64,000 nt of DNA. It comes from Microbacterium murale. GTDB lineage: Bacteria > Actinomycetota > Actinomycetes > Actinomycetales > Microbacteriaceae. The translations under genes and the position numbers were made by a program. Each line of letters starts with the position of its first letter. Positions within the stretch are counted from its first letter, which is position 1. Shown in pieces: positions 45,380 through 54,202 of this stretch. Under the pieces are notes generated by a model. It searched no databases. It saw only the letters and a program-made list of their open reading frames with translations, and was not told the origin of the DNA. The stretch covers positions 1,984,001 to 2,048,000 of the forward strand of contig NZ_JAUSXK010000001.1 of the NCBI RefSeq assembly GCF_030815955.1, read 5' to 3'.

Positions 45380-45426
45380 TTTGCCAACGTATGCAAACTG
45401 TAACGCAACTTTGCACACGTTGCAAA
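45380..45426. promoter_or_regulatory. Two LacI operators in the GH2 locus
   Basis: TTTGCC-AACGTA-TGCAAA type site at 45380-45397 (CG-centred, 7 of 9 pairs) and TTTGCA-N5-TGCAAA at 45410-45426 (perfect arms). Both lie in the 109-bp gap between the divergent binding-protein and LacI genes. Confidence 0.72.
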
Positions 45427-45441
45427 CGGTAGGATGCTGAC

Positions 45442-46455
45442 ATGCCGGCAACACTTCGCGACGTCGCAGAGCGTGCACAGGTGTCGATGCGCACCGTCTC
45501 GAACGTGGTGAGCGGTTACACGCACGTGAGTGAGCGAATGCGGACGAAGGTGCTTGCCGCCATCGACGAACTCGACTATCGGCCCAACCCGGTGGCGCGA
45601 ACACTGCGCACCGGGCGCACGGGGATGCTGGCGCTGGTCGTGCCCGAGATCGATGTGCCGTACTTCAGCGAACTCGCGCGTGACGTCATCGATGCTGCGG
45701 CCGAGGTCGGCTATCGCGTGATGATCGACCAGACCGGCCACGATCATGAGCGGGAGCGGCAGCTGCTGACCGGCGAAGATCGCACGATGCTGTTCGACGG
45801 CCTGCTGTTCAGTCCGTTGGTCACGAAGTCCGAGCTCCTCGACATGCACGGTGCGACGCGGATGCCGTTGATCCTGCTGGGCGAGCACGATTTCGACGGG
45901 CGCTACGATCACGTGGCCATCGACAACGTGGCGGCGGCGCGGGACGCGGTCGGCCATCTGATCGAGACCGGCCGAACGCGGATCGCTTCGATCGGCTCGC
46001 AGCCGCTCGAAGAGTACTCGACGCCCCTGCAGCGCTCGGCTGGATATGAGGCCGCGCTGGCAGATGCCGGCGTGGATCTTCGCCCGGAGTACGTGGTCAC
46101 GGCCGCGCACTACAGCCGCGCTGACGGGTACTCAGCGGGTCGGGCGCTGCTCGCGCTCGATCCACGCCCCGACGCCATCTTCTGCTTCTCAGATCTGCTC
46201 GCCTTCGGTGCGATGCGTGCTGTCTTCGATGCGGGTCTCCGGGTTCCTGAGGACGTCGCGGTGATCGGGATCGATGACGTCGACGAGGGGCGCTATTCAC
46301 GCCCATCGCTCAGCACGATCTCGCTCGACACGCAGTTCATCGCACGCGAGTCGGTGCGCCGGATCATCGACCGGATCGAAGACCCCGCGCTGCCGGCGAC
46401 CGAGATCGTCGCGCCTCACAAACTCGTTGTCCGCGAGAGCACCGCCGTGGAGTGA
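45442..46455 (+). CDS. LacI-family regulator of the GH2 locus
   Basis: The 337-residue protein begins with a LacI HTH (ATLRDVAERAQVSMRTVSNVVSGY) and hinge (YRPNPVARTLRTGRTGMLALVVP), then a sugar-binding core ending with the family-typical GIDDVDEGRYSRPSLSTISL segment. It diverges from the transporter operon with two operators between. It probably releases DNA on binding the cleaved or imported sugar. Confidence 0.92.
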   Translation: MPATLRDVAERAQVSMRTVSNVVSGYTHVSERMRTKVLAAIDELDYRPNPVARTLRTGRTGMLALVVPEIDVPYFSELARDVIDAAAEVGYRVMIDQTGHDHERERQLLTGEDRTMLFDGLLFSPLVTKSELLDMHGATRMPLILLGEHDFDGRYDHVAIDNVAAARDAVGHLIETGRTRIASIGSQPLEEYSTPLQRSAGYEAALADAGVDLRPEYVVTAAHYSRADGYSAGRALLALDPRPDAIFCFSDLLAFGAMRAVFDAGLRVPEDVAVIGIDDVDEGRYSRPSLSTISLDTQFIARESVRRIIDRIEDPALPATEIVAPHKLVVRESTAVE

Positions 46456-46494
46456 GGCCTCCCGCGTCGCGCCTGTGCGTCGACGCTCTTCAGC

Positions 46495-46977
46495 TCAGAA
46501 CGGTGTCTCGTCTGCCGTCGACCATTCCGCGTTCGGTGTGGACCACGAGTCGGCCGTCGCGGGTGCCGCTGCACCCCCGGTTGCCGTGACCGGCGCGCTG
46601 CCGCCACTGCCCGACCGGTCACCCCGAACGACCTGGGCCGTGGCGTACTTCAGCGAAGGCCCGACCTCATCGACCTGCAGCTCGAGGCTCACGCGGTTGT
46701 TGCCCTCGCGGTCCTGGTAACTGCGCTGCTGCAGGCGGCCGGTGACGATCACGCGGCTGCCCTTCGTCAGGGACGCCGTGATGTTCGTCGCGAGGTCGCG
46801 CCAGGCCGAGCAGCGCATGAACAGCGCGTCGCCGTCTTTCCATTCGTTCGCCTGCCGATCGAAGTTGCGCGGCGTGCTGGCGACCGTGAAGCTCGCCACA
46901 GCGACGCCAGAACTCGTCTGGCGCAGCTCGGGCTCGGCGGTCAGGTTTCCCACGATGGTGAGGGTGGTCTCGTTCAT
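46495..46977 (-). CDS. ssb: Single-stranded DNA-binding protein, secondary copy
   Basis: The roughly 160-residue protein has the SSB OB-fold ([56 protein letters not shown]) and ends in an acidic tip with DETPF, the conserved C-terminal partner-binding tail. I chose ATG 46977 with GGAG eight bases upstream; a GTG three codons earlier is possible. It is not beside rpsF/rpsR, so it is probably a second SSB (SsbB-like), used for example in recombination or uptake. No LexA box was seen upstream. Confidence 0.9.
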   Translation of the reverse strand: MNETTLTIVGNLTAEPELRQTSSGVAVASFTVASTPRNFDRQANEWKDGDALFMRCSAWRDLATNITASLTKGSRVIVTGRLQQRSYQDREGNNRVSLELQVDEVGPSLKYATAQVVRGDRSGSGGSAPVTATGGAAAPATADSWSTPNAEWSTADETPF

Positions 46978-47084
46978 GTCGTTCACTCCGGTTCCGTATG
47001 TTGTTCATCTCAGTGTCGAGACTGCCTCATTGTGAGACGGGATCAGAGTATGCCCCGTGACCGACATTGGAGGGGATCGCCGCG

Positions 47085-47837
47085 TCAGGGCGCCGTGTAT
47101 CCACCATCCACCAGGTGATAGCTGCCGGTGATGAAGCTGGCGGCGTCGCTCGCGAGGAAGACGATGAGGCTGGCGACCTCATCCGCTTGCCCGAGTCGGC
47201 CGATCGGATGCTTCGACACGAGGAACTCCTTCGCGTCGGCATCCATCTGCGCCAGCAGAGGAGTGTCGATGAAACCGGGCCCGACCGAGTTCACGCGCAC
47301 GCCCTGCGCGGAATACTCCAGCGCAGCCGTCTTGGTCATGCCCACGACGCCGTGCTTCGCGGCGACGTATGCGGGAGACGTGGCGAAGCCGACGCTGCCG
47401 AGGATCGAGGCGATGTTCACCACCGAGCCGCCGCCGTTGCTGAGGATCGACGGGATCTGGGCCTTCATGTTGCGGAAGACCGCGTTGAGGTTGATCGCGA
47501 TGACTTTGTCCCAGTCGTCGTCACCGTACTCGGCGGTCGGCGCGGCTGCCCCGCCGATCCCGGCATTGTTCACTCCGATACGCAAGGGGGCGAGGGTGTT
47601 GGCCAGTTCGATGGATGACGCGATCCACGACGAGTCCGTCGCGTCACCGGCAGATGCCTCTGCAACGCCTCCTGCAGCGCGGATCTCATCGACGACCGAC
47701 TGGGCCGCGTCAGCATTCAGGTCGTTCACGACTACCGATGCACCGTTCTGCGCCAGCAGTATCGCGGTGGACTTGCCGATTCCACTGCCCGCCCCGGTGA
47801 CGATGGCCGAGCGGTCCGAAACGTCGTACTGAGCCAT
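47085..47837 (-). CDS. SDR-family oxidoreductase
   Basis: The 250-residue short-chain dehydrogenase has the cofactor motif TGAGSGIGKST near residue 15, an Asp after beta-2 (VVNDLNAD, NAD preference), NNAGIGG, and the catalytic Ser/Tyr/Lys in the SILGSVG and YVAAKHG segments. GGGAGG precedes ATG 47837. Substrate is unknown. It stands alone between ssb and the divergent PadR gene. Confidence 0.88.
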   Translation of the reverse strand: MAQYDVSDRSAIVTGAGSGIGKSTAILLAQNGASVVVNDLNADAAQSVVDEIRAAGGVAEASAGDATDSSWIASSIELANTLAPLRIGVNNAGIGGAAAPTAEYGDDDWDKVIAINLNAVFRNMKAQIPSILSNGGGSVVNIASILGSVGFATSPAYVAAKHGVVGMTKTAALEYSAQGVRVNSVGPGFIDTPLLAQMDADAKEFLVSKHPIGRLGQADEVASLIVFLASDAASFITGSYHLVDGGYTAP

Positions 47838-47977
47838 GATGGCTCCCTCCCGGGCGAGCGCTGCGCCGGGAGAGCTTCTCGGTCGGTCCGCCCTCTTCGA
47901 CCCTACGTCGGCGGCGGGTTCGTCGGGGCGGCCTTGACAACAAGATGCAACGCCGGCCCTCTTCCCGAACGACACCG

Positions 47978-47991
47978 AACGATATATCGTT
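47978..47991 (+). promoter_or_regulatory. Candidate PadR operator
   Basis: AACGATATATCGTT is a perfect 14-bp palindrome 34 bases before the PadR start, AT-rich in the middle as in many PadR sites. It probably mediates autoregulation of the PadR/ABC1-kinase pair. Confidence 0.6.
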
Positions 47992-48025
47992 AAGCATCAT
48001 CGTCCGTTCGATCGAGGAGGACAAC

Positions 48026-48610
48026 ATGAACAGCTCATTCCCCACCGGCCCCTTCGGCGGAGGCGGGTCCGGCTCGCCGTTCGGCGGACCAGGAGGCCCG
48101 GCATCCGCGATCTTCGATGCGATGGACCAGCTTCGAAAGTCGTTCGAGCAGCGAACCAGCGGCCCGTCCCGCATGGCCCGCGGTGACGTTCGCTCGGCGG
48201 TCATCGCTCTTCTCGCCGAGGAGCCGATGCACGGCTACCAGATCATCAACGAGATCGCCGAGCGCTCCGGCGGCTCGTGGAAGCCGAGCGCCGGATCGGT
48301 CTACCCGACCCTGCAGCTGCTCGCCGATGAAGGCCTCATCACCGCCGAGGAGCAGAACGGGCGAAAGACCTATTCGCTCACCGGGGCAGGTCGCGAAGAG
48401 GCCGAGATCGCCGCGGACAAGCCGGCGCCGTGGGAGGCGTTCTCGTCCCGCGAGCACAGCCATCTCACTGCTCTGCCCAAGGCGGGGATGGATCTCGCCG
48501 GCGCTGCCGCACAGGTCGCCCGCACCGGTTCGCCCGAGCAGGTGCAGGAGGCCGTGACGGTGCTCGACGAGGCGCGTCGTAGGCTGTACGCGATCCTTGC
48601 GCAGGACTGA
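48026..48610 (+). CDS. PadR-family regulator
   Basis: The 194-residue protein has a Gly/Pro-rich N-terminal 30 residues, a PadR winged helix (GDVRSAVIALLAEEPMHGYQIINEIAERSGGSWKPSAGSVYPTLQLLADEGLI) and a C-terminal dimer helix. GAGGAGG precedes ATG 48026. It is followed by an ABC1-type kinase 57 bases on, likely in the same transcript. The inducer is unknown. Confidence 0.9.
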   Translation: MNSSFPTGPFGGGGSGSPFGGPGGPASAIFDAMDQLRKSFEQRTSGPSRMARGDVRSAVIALLAEEPMHGYQIINEIAERSGGSWKPSAGSVYPTLQLLADEGLITAEEQNGRKTYSLTGAGREEAEIAADKPAPWEAFSSREHSHLTALPKAGMDLAGAAAQVARTGSPEQVQEAVTVLDEARRRLYAILAQD

Positions 48611-48667
48611 CTCGCCCCCGCACCGCCCGGTCGGGCATCCTGCCGAACCGGGCGAGAGGATGACGCG

Positions 48668-50371
48668 ATGACGGACGCTGCGCGAACGACCCACCGCGCC
48701 CGCTACCGCCGCATCGTCTCGTTCGCAGCGCGCGAGTTCATCAAGATCTGGTGGTTCGAACTCGTCCTGCCCAGATTCGGGTTCTCGAGCATCTCCGAGC
48801 GCACCCGCGCACCGCGGATGCAGAATTTCGCGCGTCGCTTCCACGTGCTCGCGGTCGATCTCGGTGGACTCATGATCAAGGTCGGCCAGTTCATGTCGTC
48901 GCGCCTCGACGTGCTGCCGCCTGAGATCACCGAGGAACTCGCCGGGTTGCAGGACGAAGTGCCCGCCGTCCCGTTCCCTGACATCAAGACGCTCGCCGAG
49001 GCCGAACTCGGGGTGTCGCTCGAGCGCGCCTTCGCGTGGTTCGACGAACGGCCTCTCGCCGCGGCATCCCTCGGCCAGGTGCATCGCGCGCGACTCTCGG
49101 ATCTCGACGCGGCCGACACCGGACTCCGCGATGTCGTCGTGAAGGTGCAGCGCCCCGGTATCGACGAGATCGTCGCGACCGATCTCACTGCCCTTCGGCG
49201 TGTGGCGGGCTGGTTGCGGCGGATCCGCATCGTCTCGGATCGCGTGGATGCGCCTGCGCTCGTCGAGGAGTTCGCACAGACCAGCCTCGAGGAGATCGAC
49301 TACCTGCACGAGGCCGCGAACGCGGAGCGCTTCGCCGAGAACTACGCCGCCGATCCGAGGGTCAGCACGCCGGAGATCGTCTGGGAGCGCGTCACCCGCC
49401 GGGTGCTGACGCTGTCCGACGTCACAGCGATCAAGATCAACGACACTGCCGCGCTTCGAAGGGCGGGAATCGATCCATCGAAGGTCGCTGATGTGTTCGC
49501 AGAGGTGATGTTCGACCAGGTGTTCACGCACAGCTTCGTGCACGCCGACCCCCATCCGGGCAACATCTTCGTGACGCCGCTGCCCGCGTCGGCGACGGGC
49601 GATGCGGATGCCGGCACCAGGCCCTGGCGCCTGACCTTCATCGACTTCGGGATGATGGCCGAAGTGCCGGACGGCCTCCGCGACGGACTGCGCACGCTGC
49701 TCGTCGCCGTCGCGGGGCGCGACAGCAAGGGCCTGGTGAAGGCCGCGCAGGAGATCGGCGTGCTGCTGCCGTCGGCCGACACCCTCGAACTCGAGCGGGC
49801 GCTCGCCGCGCTGTTCGACCGATTCGGAGGGATGGGCTTCGTCGAGCTCAGCAAGGTCGACCCGAGTGAGTTCCGCGGGTTCGCGAACGAGTTCGGAGAC
49901 ACCGTTCGTTCACTGCCGCTGCAGTTGCCCGAGAACATGCTGCTCCTCATCCGCGCGGTCTCGCTGACCTCTGGCATGTGCAGCGGGCTCGATCCCGCCT
50001 TCAACGTGTGGGATGCCGCTGAGCCGTATGCCGCGCGCCTGATCCGCGACGAAAGCGGCAACGTCATCCAGGCATTCGCGAAGCAGGCGGTGTCGACCGC
50101 GGCCACCACCTGGCGTCTTCCCGCACGCATCGACGACGTGATCACGCGGATCGACGATGGCACCGTCACTTTCGACACCTCACGGCTCGAGCGCCGCCTC
50201 GACTCGCTGATGCGCATCGGTCGCCGCGCTGTCGCCGCGCTGCTGTTCGGCGGGCTGCTCATCGGGGGAGCGGTGCTGCTGATGCCCGCTCTGCCGCTCG
50301 GGGTCGTGCTGATGGCGTCATCGGCGATTCCGCTGCTGTACGCGCTGCTCGGCGGGGGCGGGCGGCGGTAG
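48668..50371 (+). CDS. ABC1/UbiB-family atypical kinase
   Basis: The 567-residue protein carries the ABC1 signature elements in order: KVGQFMSSRLDVLPPEI (KxGQ), AAASLGQVHRA (Ala-rich loop), the ATP-site Lys in VVVKVQRPG, EEIDYLHEAANAERF, FVHADPHPGN and DFG in FIDFGMMAE. Two hydrophobic helices near the C-terminus anchor it in the membrane. Family members support quinone or lipid metabolism, and some hydrolyse ATP without protein phosphorylation. GAGAGG precedes ATG 48668. It is coupled to PadR by position. Confidence 0.9.
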   Translation: MTDAARTTHRARYRRIVSFAAREFIKIWWFELVLPRFGFSSISERTRAPRMQNFARRFHVLAVDLGGLMIKVGQFMSSRLDVLPPEITEELAGLQDEVPAVPFPDIKTLAEAELGVSLERAFAWFDERPLAAASLGQVHRARLSDLDAADTGLRDVVVKVQRPGIDEIVATDLTALRRVAGWLRRIRIVSDRVDAPALVEEFAQTSLEEIDYLHEAANAERFAENYAADPRVSTPEIVWERVTRRVLTLSDVTAIKINDTAALRRAGIDPSKVADVFAEVMFDQVFTHSFVHADPHPGNIFVTPLPASATGDADAGTRPWRLTFIDFGMMAEVPDGLRDGLRTLLVAVAGRDSKGLVKAAQEIGVLLPSADTLELERALAALFDRFGGMGFVELSKVDPSEFRGFANEFGDTVRSLPLQLPENMLLLIRAVSLTSGMCSGLDPAFNVWDAAEPYAARLIRDESGNVIQAFAKQAVSTAATTWRLPARIDDVITRIDDGTVTFDTSRLERRLDSLMRIGRRAVAALLFGGLLIGGAVLLMPALPLGVVLMASSAIPLLYALLGGGGRR

Positions 50372-50395
50372 CGAGCCGCAGGAGGCTCACGCGGT

Positions 50396-50956
50396 TCAGG
50401 TTCGGGCTTGCAGCATTCGCTCGACGGCGGTGACGACCGATTGTCGGCGAGCGGCGACTTCACCACCTCCGACTGGATCGTCCTTGAGGCCGGTGAGCCC
50501 CTCCGGTGAGAGCTGCCAGGCTTGCGCGATGGCGTAGATGAAGACCAGAACATCTACGGCCGACAGCGGGTGCGCGGCAGCCGTGGCGACGGCAAGCGTC
50601 TTGTTCCGATAGATGTCGCGCGGCTCAGCGGTGGCCTCCGGTCGCTCGAGCTGAGCCCACATGCTCAGGCGGAGGACTTCAGGGAAGCGCTGATGATGGT
50701 CGAACACGTCCCCGGCCCAGCCTGCGAGATCCTCGGGACGCGGGGGGACGTTCTCGGCCATGCGACGCAGCGCCTCCGCAAGGGTGGCATCGAACAGGCC
50801 GCTCTTGCCGCCGTAGTACGCGTAGATCATCCGAACGTTGCTCTGCGCCTGGGAGGCGATCCGCTCCACGCGCCCACCGGCGAAACCATGGGCCGCGAAC
50901 TCCACGGTCGCCGCGGCGAGTATTCGCTCCCTCGTGGCTTCAGCGTCACGTGCCAT
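50396..50956 (-). CDS. TetR-family regulator of the divergent SDR
   Basis: The 186-residue protein has a TetR HTH (RERILAAATVEFAAHGFAGGRVERIASQAQSNVRMIYAYYGGKSGLF) and a TetR_C-like ligand domain. It diverges from an SDR gene across 83 bp with a long perfect palindrome, so it very likely represses that enzyme and itself. Confidence 0.9.
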   Translation of the reverse strand: MARDAEATRERILAAATVEFAAHGFAGGRVERIASQAQSNVRMIYAYYGGKSGLFDATLAEALRRMAENVPPRPEDLAGWAGDVFDHHQRFPEVLRLSMWAQLERPEATAEPRDIYRNKTLAVATAAAHPLSAVDVLVFIYAIAQAWQLSPEGLTGLKDDPVGGGEVAARRQSVVTAVERMLQART

Positions 50957-51008
50957 GAGTCTCCCTCGGTTCGGTATTGACGAGCCTGTTCTCCAACGCT
51001 AGCTTACA

Positions 51009-51030
51009 AGTAAGTACTCATTTACTTACT
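51009..51030. promoter_or_regulatory. TetR operator
   Basis: Perfect arms AGTAAGTA and TACTTACT separated by six bases; the site ends just before the GGAGG box of the SDR gene. Confidence 0.82.
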
Positions 51031-51039
51031 GGAGGCGAC

Positions 51040-51786
51040 ATGACACGCATTGCTCTCGTGACCGGGGCCAACCGCGGACTCGGACGAGCCACCGCGCTCG
51101 CTTTGGCTCGGAACATGATCAAAGTCGTCGCCGCCTCACGGAGTGGTGCGAGCGAGGTCGTGGACGAGATCGTCGGATCGGGCGGCGAAGCCATAGCGGT
51201 CCCGCTGGATGTCGCAGACCTTCCGTCCATCGACGCAGCTCGCATCGCGGTGCTGGCCGGCATCGAGCAGGAGTGGAACGCCAGCGCCATCGACGTGCTG
51301 GTCAACAACGCCGGGGTGGGGCTGTTCGCGCCGCTCGGCGCCATCACGGCAGAAGATTTCGATGCCACCTTCGCTGTCAACGTCCGGGGTCCGCTTTTCG
51401 TCACGCAGGCCTTCCTACCCCACCTGTCGGACGGCGCAAGCATCGTGAACGTGTCGAGTTCGCTCAGTCGACACGTCAGCCCGGCGACCTCCGTCTATGC
51501 GGCATCGAAGAAGGCGCTTGAAGCACTTACCCGGAGCCTCGCCCTTGAACTGGGCCCGCGGGGAATCCGGGTCAACTCGATCGCCCCCGGGCCGACCGCT
51601 ACCGACTTCAACGGCGGAGCCATGCGCGATAGCGAAGCCATGCGCTCGGCGCTGTCGGGGCAAACCGCACTCGGGCGAGTGGGCGACCCGGACGAGATCG
51701 CGGATGCGATCTCTGCTCTGGTGTCCCGCGAGTTCCGCTGGGCAACGGGTGAGCGCATCGAGGTATCCGGTGGTGTACTGCTGTGA
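51040..51786 (+). CDS. SDR-family oxidoreductase under TetR control
   Basis: The 248-residue short-chain dehydrogenase has TGANRGLGRATA near residue 9, an Arg/Ser pair after beta-2 (AASRSG) that suggests NADP(H), NNAGVG, and the catalytic VSSSLSR and YAASKKA segments. GGAGG precedes ATG 51040; the frame from 50977 runs through the operator. The TetR partner suggests induction by its substrate or a related toxic compound. Confidence 0.9.
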   Translation: MTRIALVTGANRGLGRATALALARNMIKVVAASRSGASEVVDEIVGSGGEAIAVPLDVADLPSIDAARIAVLAGIEQEWNASAIDVLVNNAGVGLFAPLGAITAEDFDATFAVNVRGPLFVTQAFLPHLSDGASIVNVSSSLSRHVSPATSVYAASKKALEALTRSLALELGPRGIRVNSIAPGPTATDFNGGAMRDSEAMRSALSGQTALGRVGDPDEIADAISALVSREFRWATGERIEVSGGVLL

Positions 51787-51804
51787 CCGGAGCCTGGCGG
51801 CGAG

Positions 51805-53316
51805 TCACCGCTCCAGCGTGATCCCGATCTCGAAAGAGCGTCGCCAGGGCAGCGTCAGCTCCGTGATGCGCGCACCATCAGCGGGGAGCATGGATTCGAG
51901 GAACGTCGTGAGCTCGGCACGGATCACCCGTTCGGCCTCTGCCACGAGCGTTGCATCCGACATCGGGAACCGATCGGGGAACACCGACGGGCCGGTATCG
52001 ACGCGCACCACGGCCTGGTATGCGAAGTCGTCCAGTAGACGGGTGAGCAGCGCGATCCGTGCTGCTTCCTCGTCGTAGGTCCCGCTCGCCCGCCCGACGA
52101 CGCCGGCCACCGCAAGCGCCACGACGCTGCCCAGAGTGTTGCCCGCGGTGTTCCAACCGCCGTAGGCGTCCAGCTTCTCCAACAAGTCCGCGTCGGCGAG
52201 TGCACGTCCCAGCGCCTCATCCGAACCGTTCGGGTAACGCACATCTGCGAGCGCCACCCGCTCTCCGGCGTCCACGCGCGCACGCACGAGTTCGACGGTG
52301 GCGCGCACGGCATCCTCGTCGACGGCATCCGGACGCCCGCGGAACATGTCGTGGCGATCGGGATCCGGCGCATGCAGCACCAGTGTCACGTCGGCGCCCT
52401 CGGTCACCTCGACCGCGCCGGCGGCGCGGATCTGACGGCTCGCCGATGCGGAGAGCGGCATGTTCTCGTAAGGCGGGATGCGCGTGAGGCCTTCCGGGTC
52501 CGCACACGCCACGGCGAAGGATGCCGTGACGCGGGCGTTCGTCGCCAACGCCCGCGCGACCAGGATGGCGCCGACCTCGTCTGCGCCGGGGTACATCAGC
52601 ACCTCCCGGCCGGTGGGCAGCATCCGCATCCAATGGCGCAGCCACACTTGCTCGGCGCTGCCGGCAGCGAACGGCGCGGTGTCATCCGCCGTGATCGCGA
52701 GGAAGTCGAGTGTGCCGTCCTCGACCAGATCGAGCGTTTCGAGATTCGCGATGTGATTGCGCAGGCGACGCGTGGAGTAGTCCGAGACGACATCGGCCGG
52801 CACCGGCGTCAACTCGTCCAACGGCAGCACCTCCACCTCGCCGAGCAGCCGGTGCGCGTCGCCGCCGAGCGCGTGCAACTGCATGCCGTAGTCGTTCCAG
52901 TACAGCGGTTCTTCTGTGGCCGAGTTCGAGTTGCTCGCGCGGGTCACGAGCGAAACCGCGGAGATCGGCAGTTCGGGTCGCAGGCGATGCACCTCGCGGA
53001 GGGTGTCGAGACGTGCCAGCACTGTGCGGGTCGTATCGGCGTTGGTCCTGCTCGCGATCAGGCCGCCGTAAAGCAGCATGTCGACCGACACCAGGATGTG
53101 GACGGTCGCGGGGTCCGCCGCCCGCTCCAGCAACCAGGCTCCGAGCGCATCCGCGTCGCCGGCCGTGCGGTACGACGGAAGGATCTCTGCCGGCGGCACA
53201 TCGAGCGTCATGCCGGCGATCCTGGCGACGTCACCGGGAAGGAGTACGTTCACCGGCCGGTCGTCCAGGGGGAGCAGCGCGATGCGCTGGCGTGCGGGGG
53301 AAGTCTGCTCTGACAC
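51805..53316 (-). CDS. DUF4127 protein in an amino-sugar uptake locus
   Basis: The roughly 503-residue protein belongs to DUF4127 (PF13552), a family of unknown function. It has several charged conserved-looking blocks: IALLPLDDRPVN at the N-terminus, SVDMLLYGGLIASR, FLAITADDTAPF, LMYPGADEVG, LADVRYPNGSDE and AYGGWNTAGNTLG. There is no signal peptide or membrane segment, so it is cytoplasmic. I prefer GTG 53316 (AAAGG ten bases upstream); GTG 53334 is possible. It follows the GntR gene on the same strand, divergent from the transporter/NanE/ROK genes. It is the only gene of the locus that could cleave an imported saccharide, so a hydrolase role is a reasonable, unproven idea. Confidence 0.8.
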   Translation of the reverse strand: MSEQTSPARQRIALLPLDDRPVNVLLPGDVARIAGMTLDVPPAEILPSYRTAGDADALGAWLLERAADPATVHILVSVDMLLYGGLIASRTNADTTRTVLARLDTLREVHRLRPELPISAVSLVTRASNSNSATEEPLYWNDYGMQLHALGGDAHRLLGEVEVLPLDELTPVPADVVSDYSTRRLRNHIANLETLDLVEDGTLDFLAITADDTAPFAAGSAEQVWLRHWMRMLPTGREVLMYPGADEVGAILVARALATNARVTASFAVACADPEGLTRIPPYENMPLSASASRQIRAAGAVEVTEGADVTLVLHAPDPDRHDMFRGRPDAVDEDAVRATVELVRARVDAGERVALADVRYPNGSDEALGRALADADLLEKLDAYGGWNTAGNTLGSVVALAVAGVVGRASGTYDEEAARIALLTRLLDDFAYQAVVRVDTGPSVFPDRFPMSDATLVAEAERVIRAELTTFLESMLPADGARITELTLPWRRSFEIGITLER

Positions 53317-53361
53317 GTTCGGGAGGCCTTTCACAGGGGATGGAAGTCAGGGGGATGGATG

Positions 53362-54078
53362 TCAAGGGCGGGAGATCGAGAGCTGGTACGAGTAGCGGTC
53401 GCCGCGGTAGACGGACTCGGCATACTCGATCGGTCGGCTGCGGGCGTCGTAGGTCGTGCGCTTCACCAGGAACGCGGGCGAGAACGGCGGTGTGTCCAGT
53501 GCGGCAGCCTGCGCTTCGTCGAGGACGATCGCGTGGATCTCCTGGTCGGCGCGCACGGCGACGAGTCCGAATCGGCTGCGCAGATCGTCGTAGAGCGAGT
53601 CTCCGATGATCCCGTCCTCCAGCCCGGGGACCGAGCCTGCCGCGAACGAGGACGCCTCCAGGCAGATCGGGATGTCATCGCCCGTGCGCACACGGCGTAC
53701 GCGCACCACGTCATCTCGAGGGCTGAGATTGAGTGCATAACCCGTTGTCTGACCCGCAGCCTCGACGCCCACCTCGACCGATTTCGAGCCGGGGCGCATG
53801 TTGCGCGCGCGCATGTCTTCGGAGAACGACGTCAGCTCGAAACTCTTGCTGATCCGCGCCGCGCTGACGAAGGTGCCCGCGCCCTGCATCCGGTACACGG
53901 CGCCCTCGCGTTCGAGGTCGTCGAGCGCGCGTCGCACGGTCTGGCGATTCACCTCCAGCGTCTCGGCGAGGTCACGCTCGGTCGGCAGCTTCTCGTGGGG
54001 TGAAAGTCCCTGAGTGATCATCTGCTCGACGTGCATCCGCACGCGCTCGTGCTTCGAGGCAGCTTCGGCTGAAGTCAT
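53362..54078 (-). CDS. GntR-family (UTRA, HutC/DasR-type) regulator
   Basis: The 238-residue protein has a GntR winged helix (LPTERDLAETLEVNRQTVRRALDDLEREGAVYRMQGAGTFV) and a C-terminal UTRA ligand domain (residues about 85-235). Members of this branch such as DasR and NagR sense GlcNAc-related phosphates. It lies upstream of DUF4127 on the minus strand and divergent from the binding-protein gene. Two copies of one operator lie between. Confidence 0.92.
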   Translation of the reverse strand: MTSAEAASKHERVRMHVEQMITQGLSPHEKLPTERDLAETLEVNRQTVRRALDDLEREGAVYRMQGAGTFVSAARISKSFELTSFSEDMRARNMRPGSKSVEVGVEAAGQTTGYALNLSPRDDVVRVRRVRTGDDIPICLEASSFAAGSVPGLEDGIIGDSLYDDLRSRFGLVAVRADQEIHAIVLDEAQAAALDTPPFSPAFLVKRTTYDARSRPIEYAESVYRGDRYSYQLSISRP

Positions 54079-54089
54079 TGCGCCCTCCC

Positions 54090-54170
54090 TTTGGACTAAC
54101 CCAATCTTGACGACAAGCAGGGTTGTGTGTCAATCTCTGTGATCAACACCTGTAATTGGACTACACCAAT
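54090..54170. promoter_or_regulatory. Two GntR operators
   Basis: TTTGG-ACTAAC-CCAAT (54090-54105) and ATTGG-ACTACA-CCAAT (54155-54170) share the layout (A/T)TTGG-ACTA-NN-CCAAT. They flank the divergent GntR and binding-protein promoters. The general form resembles GntR/UTRA sites such as the DasR box. Confidence 0.78.
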
Positions 54171-54202
54171 CGCGGGATCTCATAGATGAGCGGAGTTCTT
54201 CG

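Noticed and set aside
47934..47939. TTGACA resembling a -35 element upstream of PadR
   Set aside because: No matching -10 lies 16-18 bases downstream on the plus strand, so no promoter is called.
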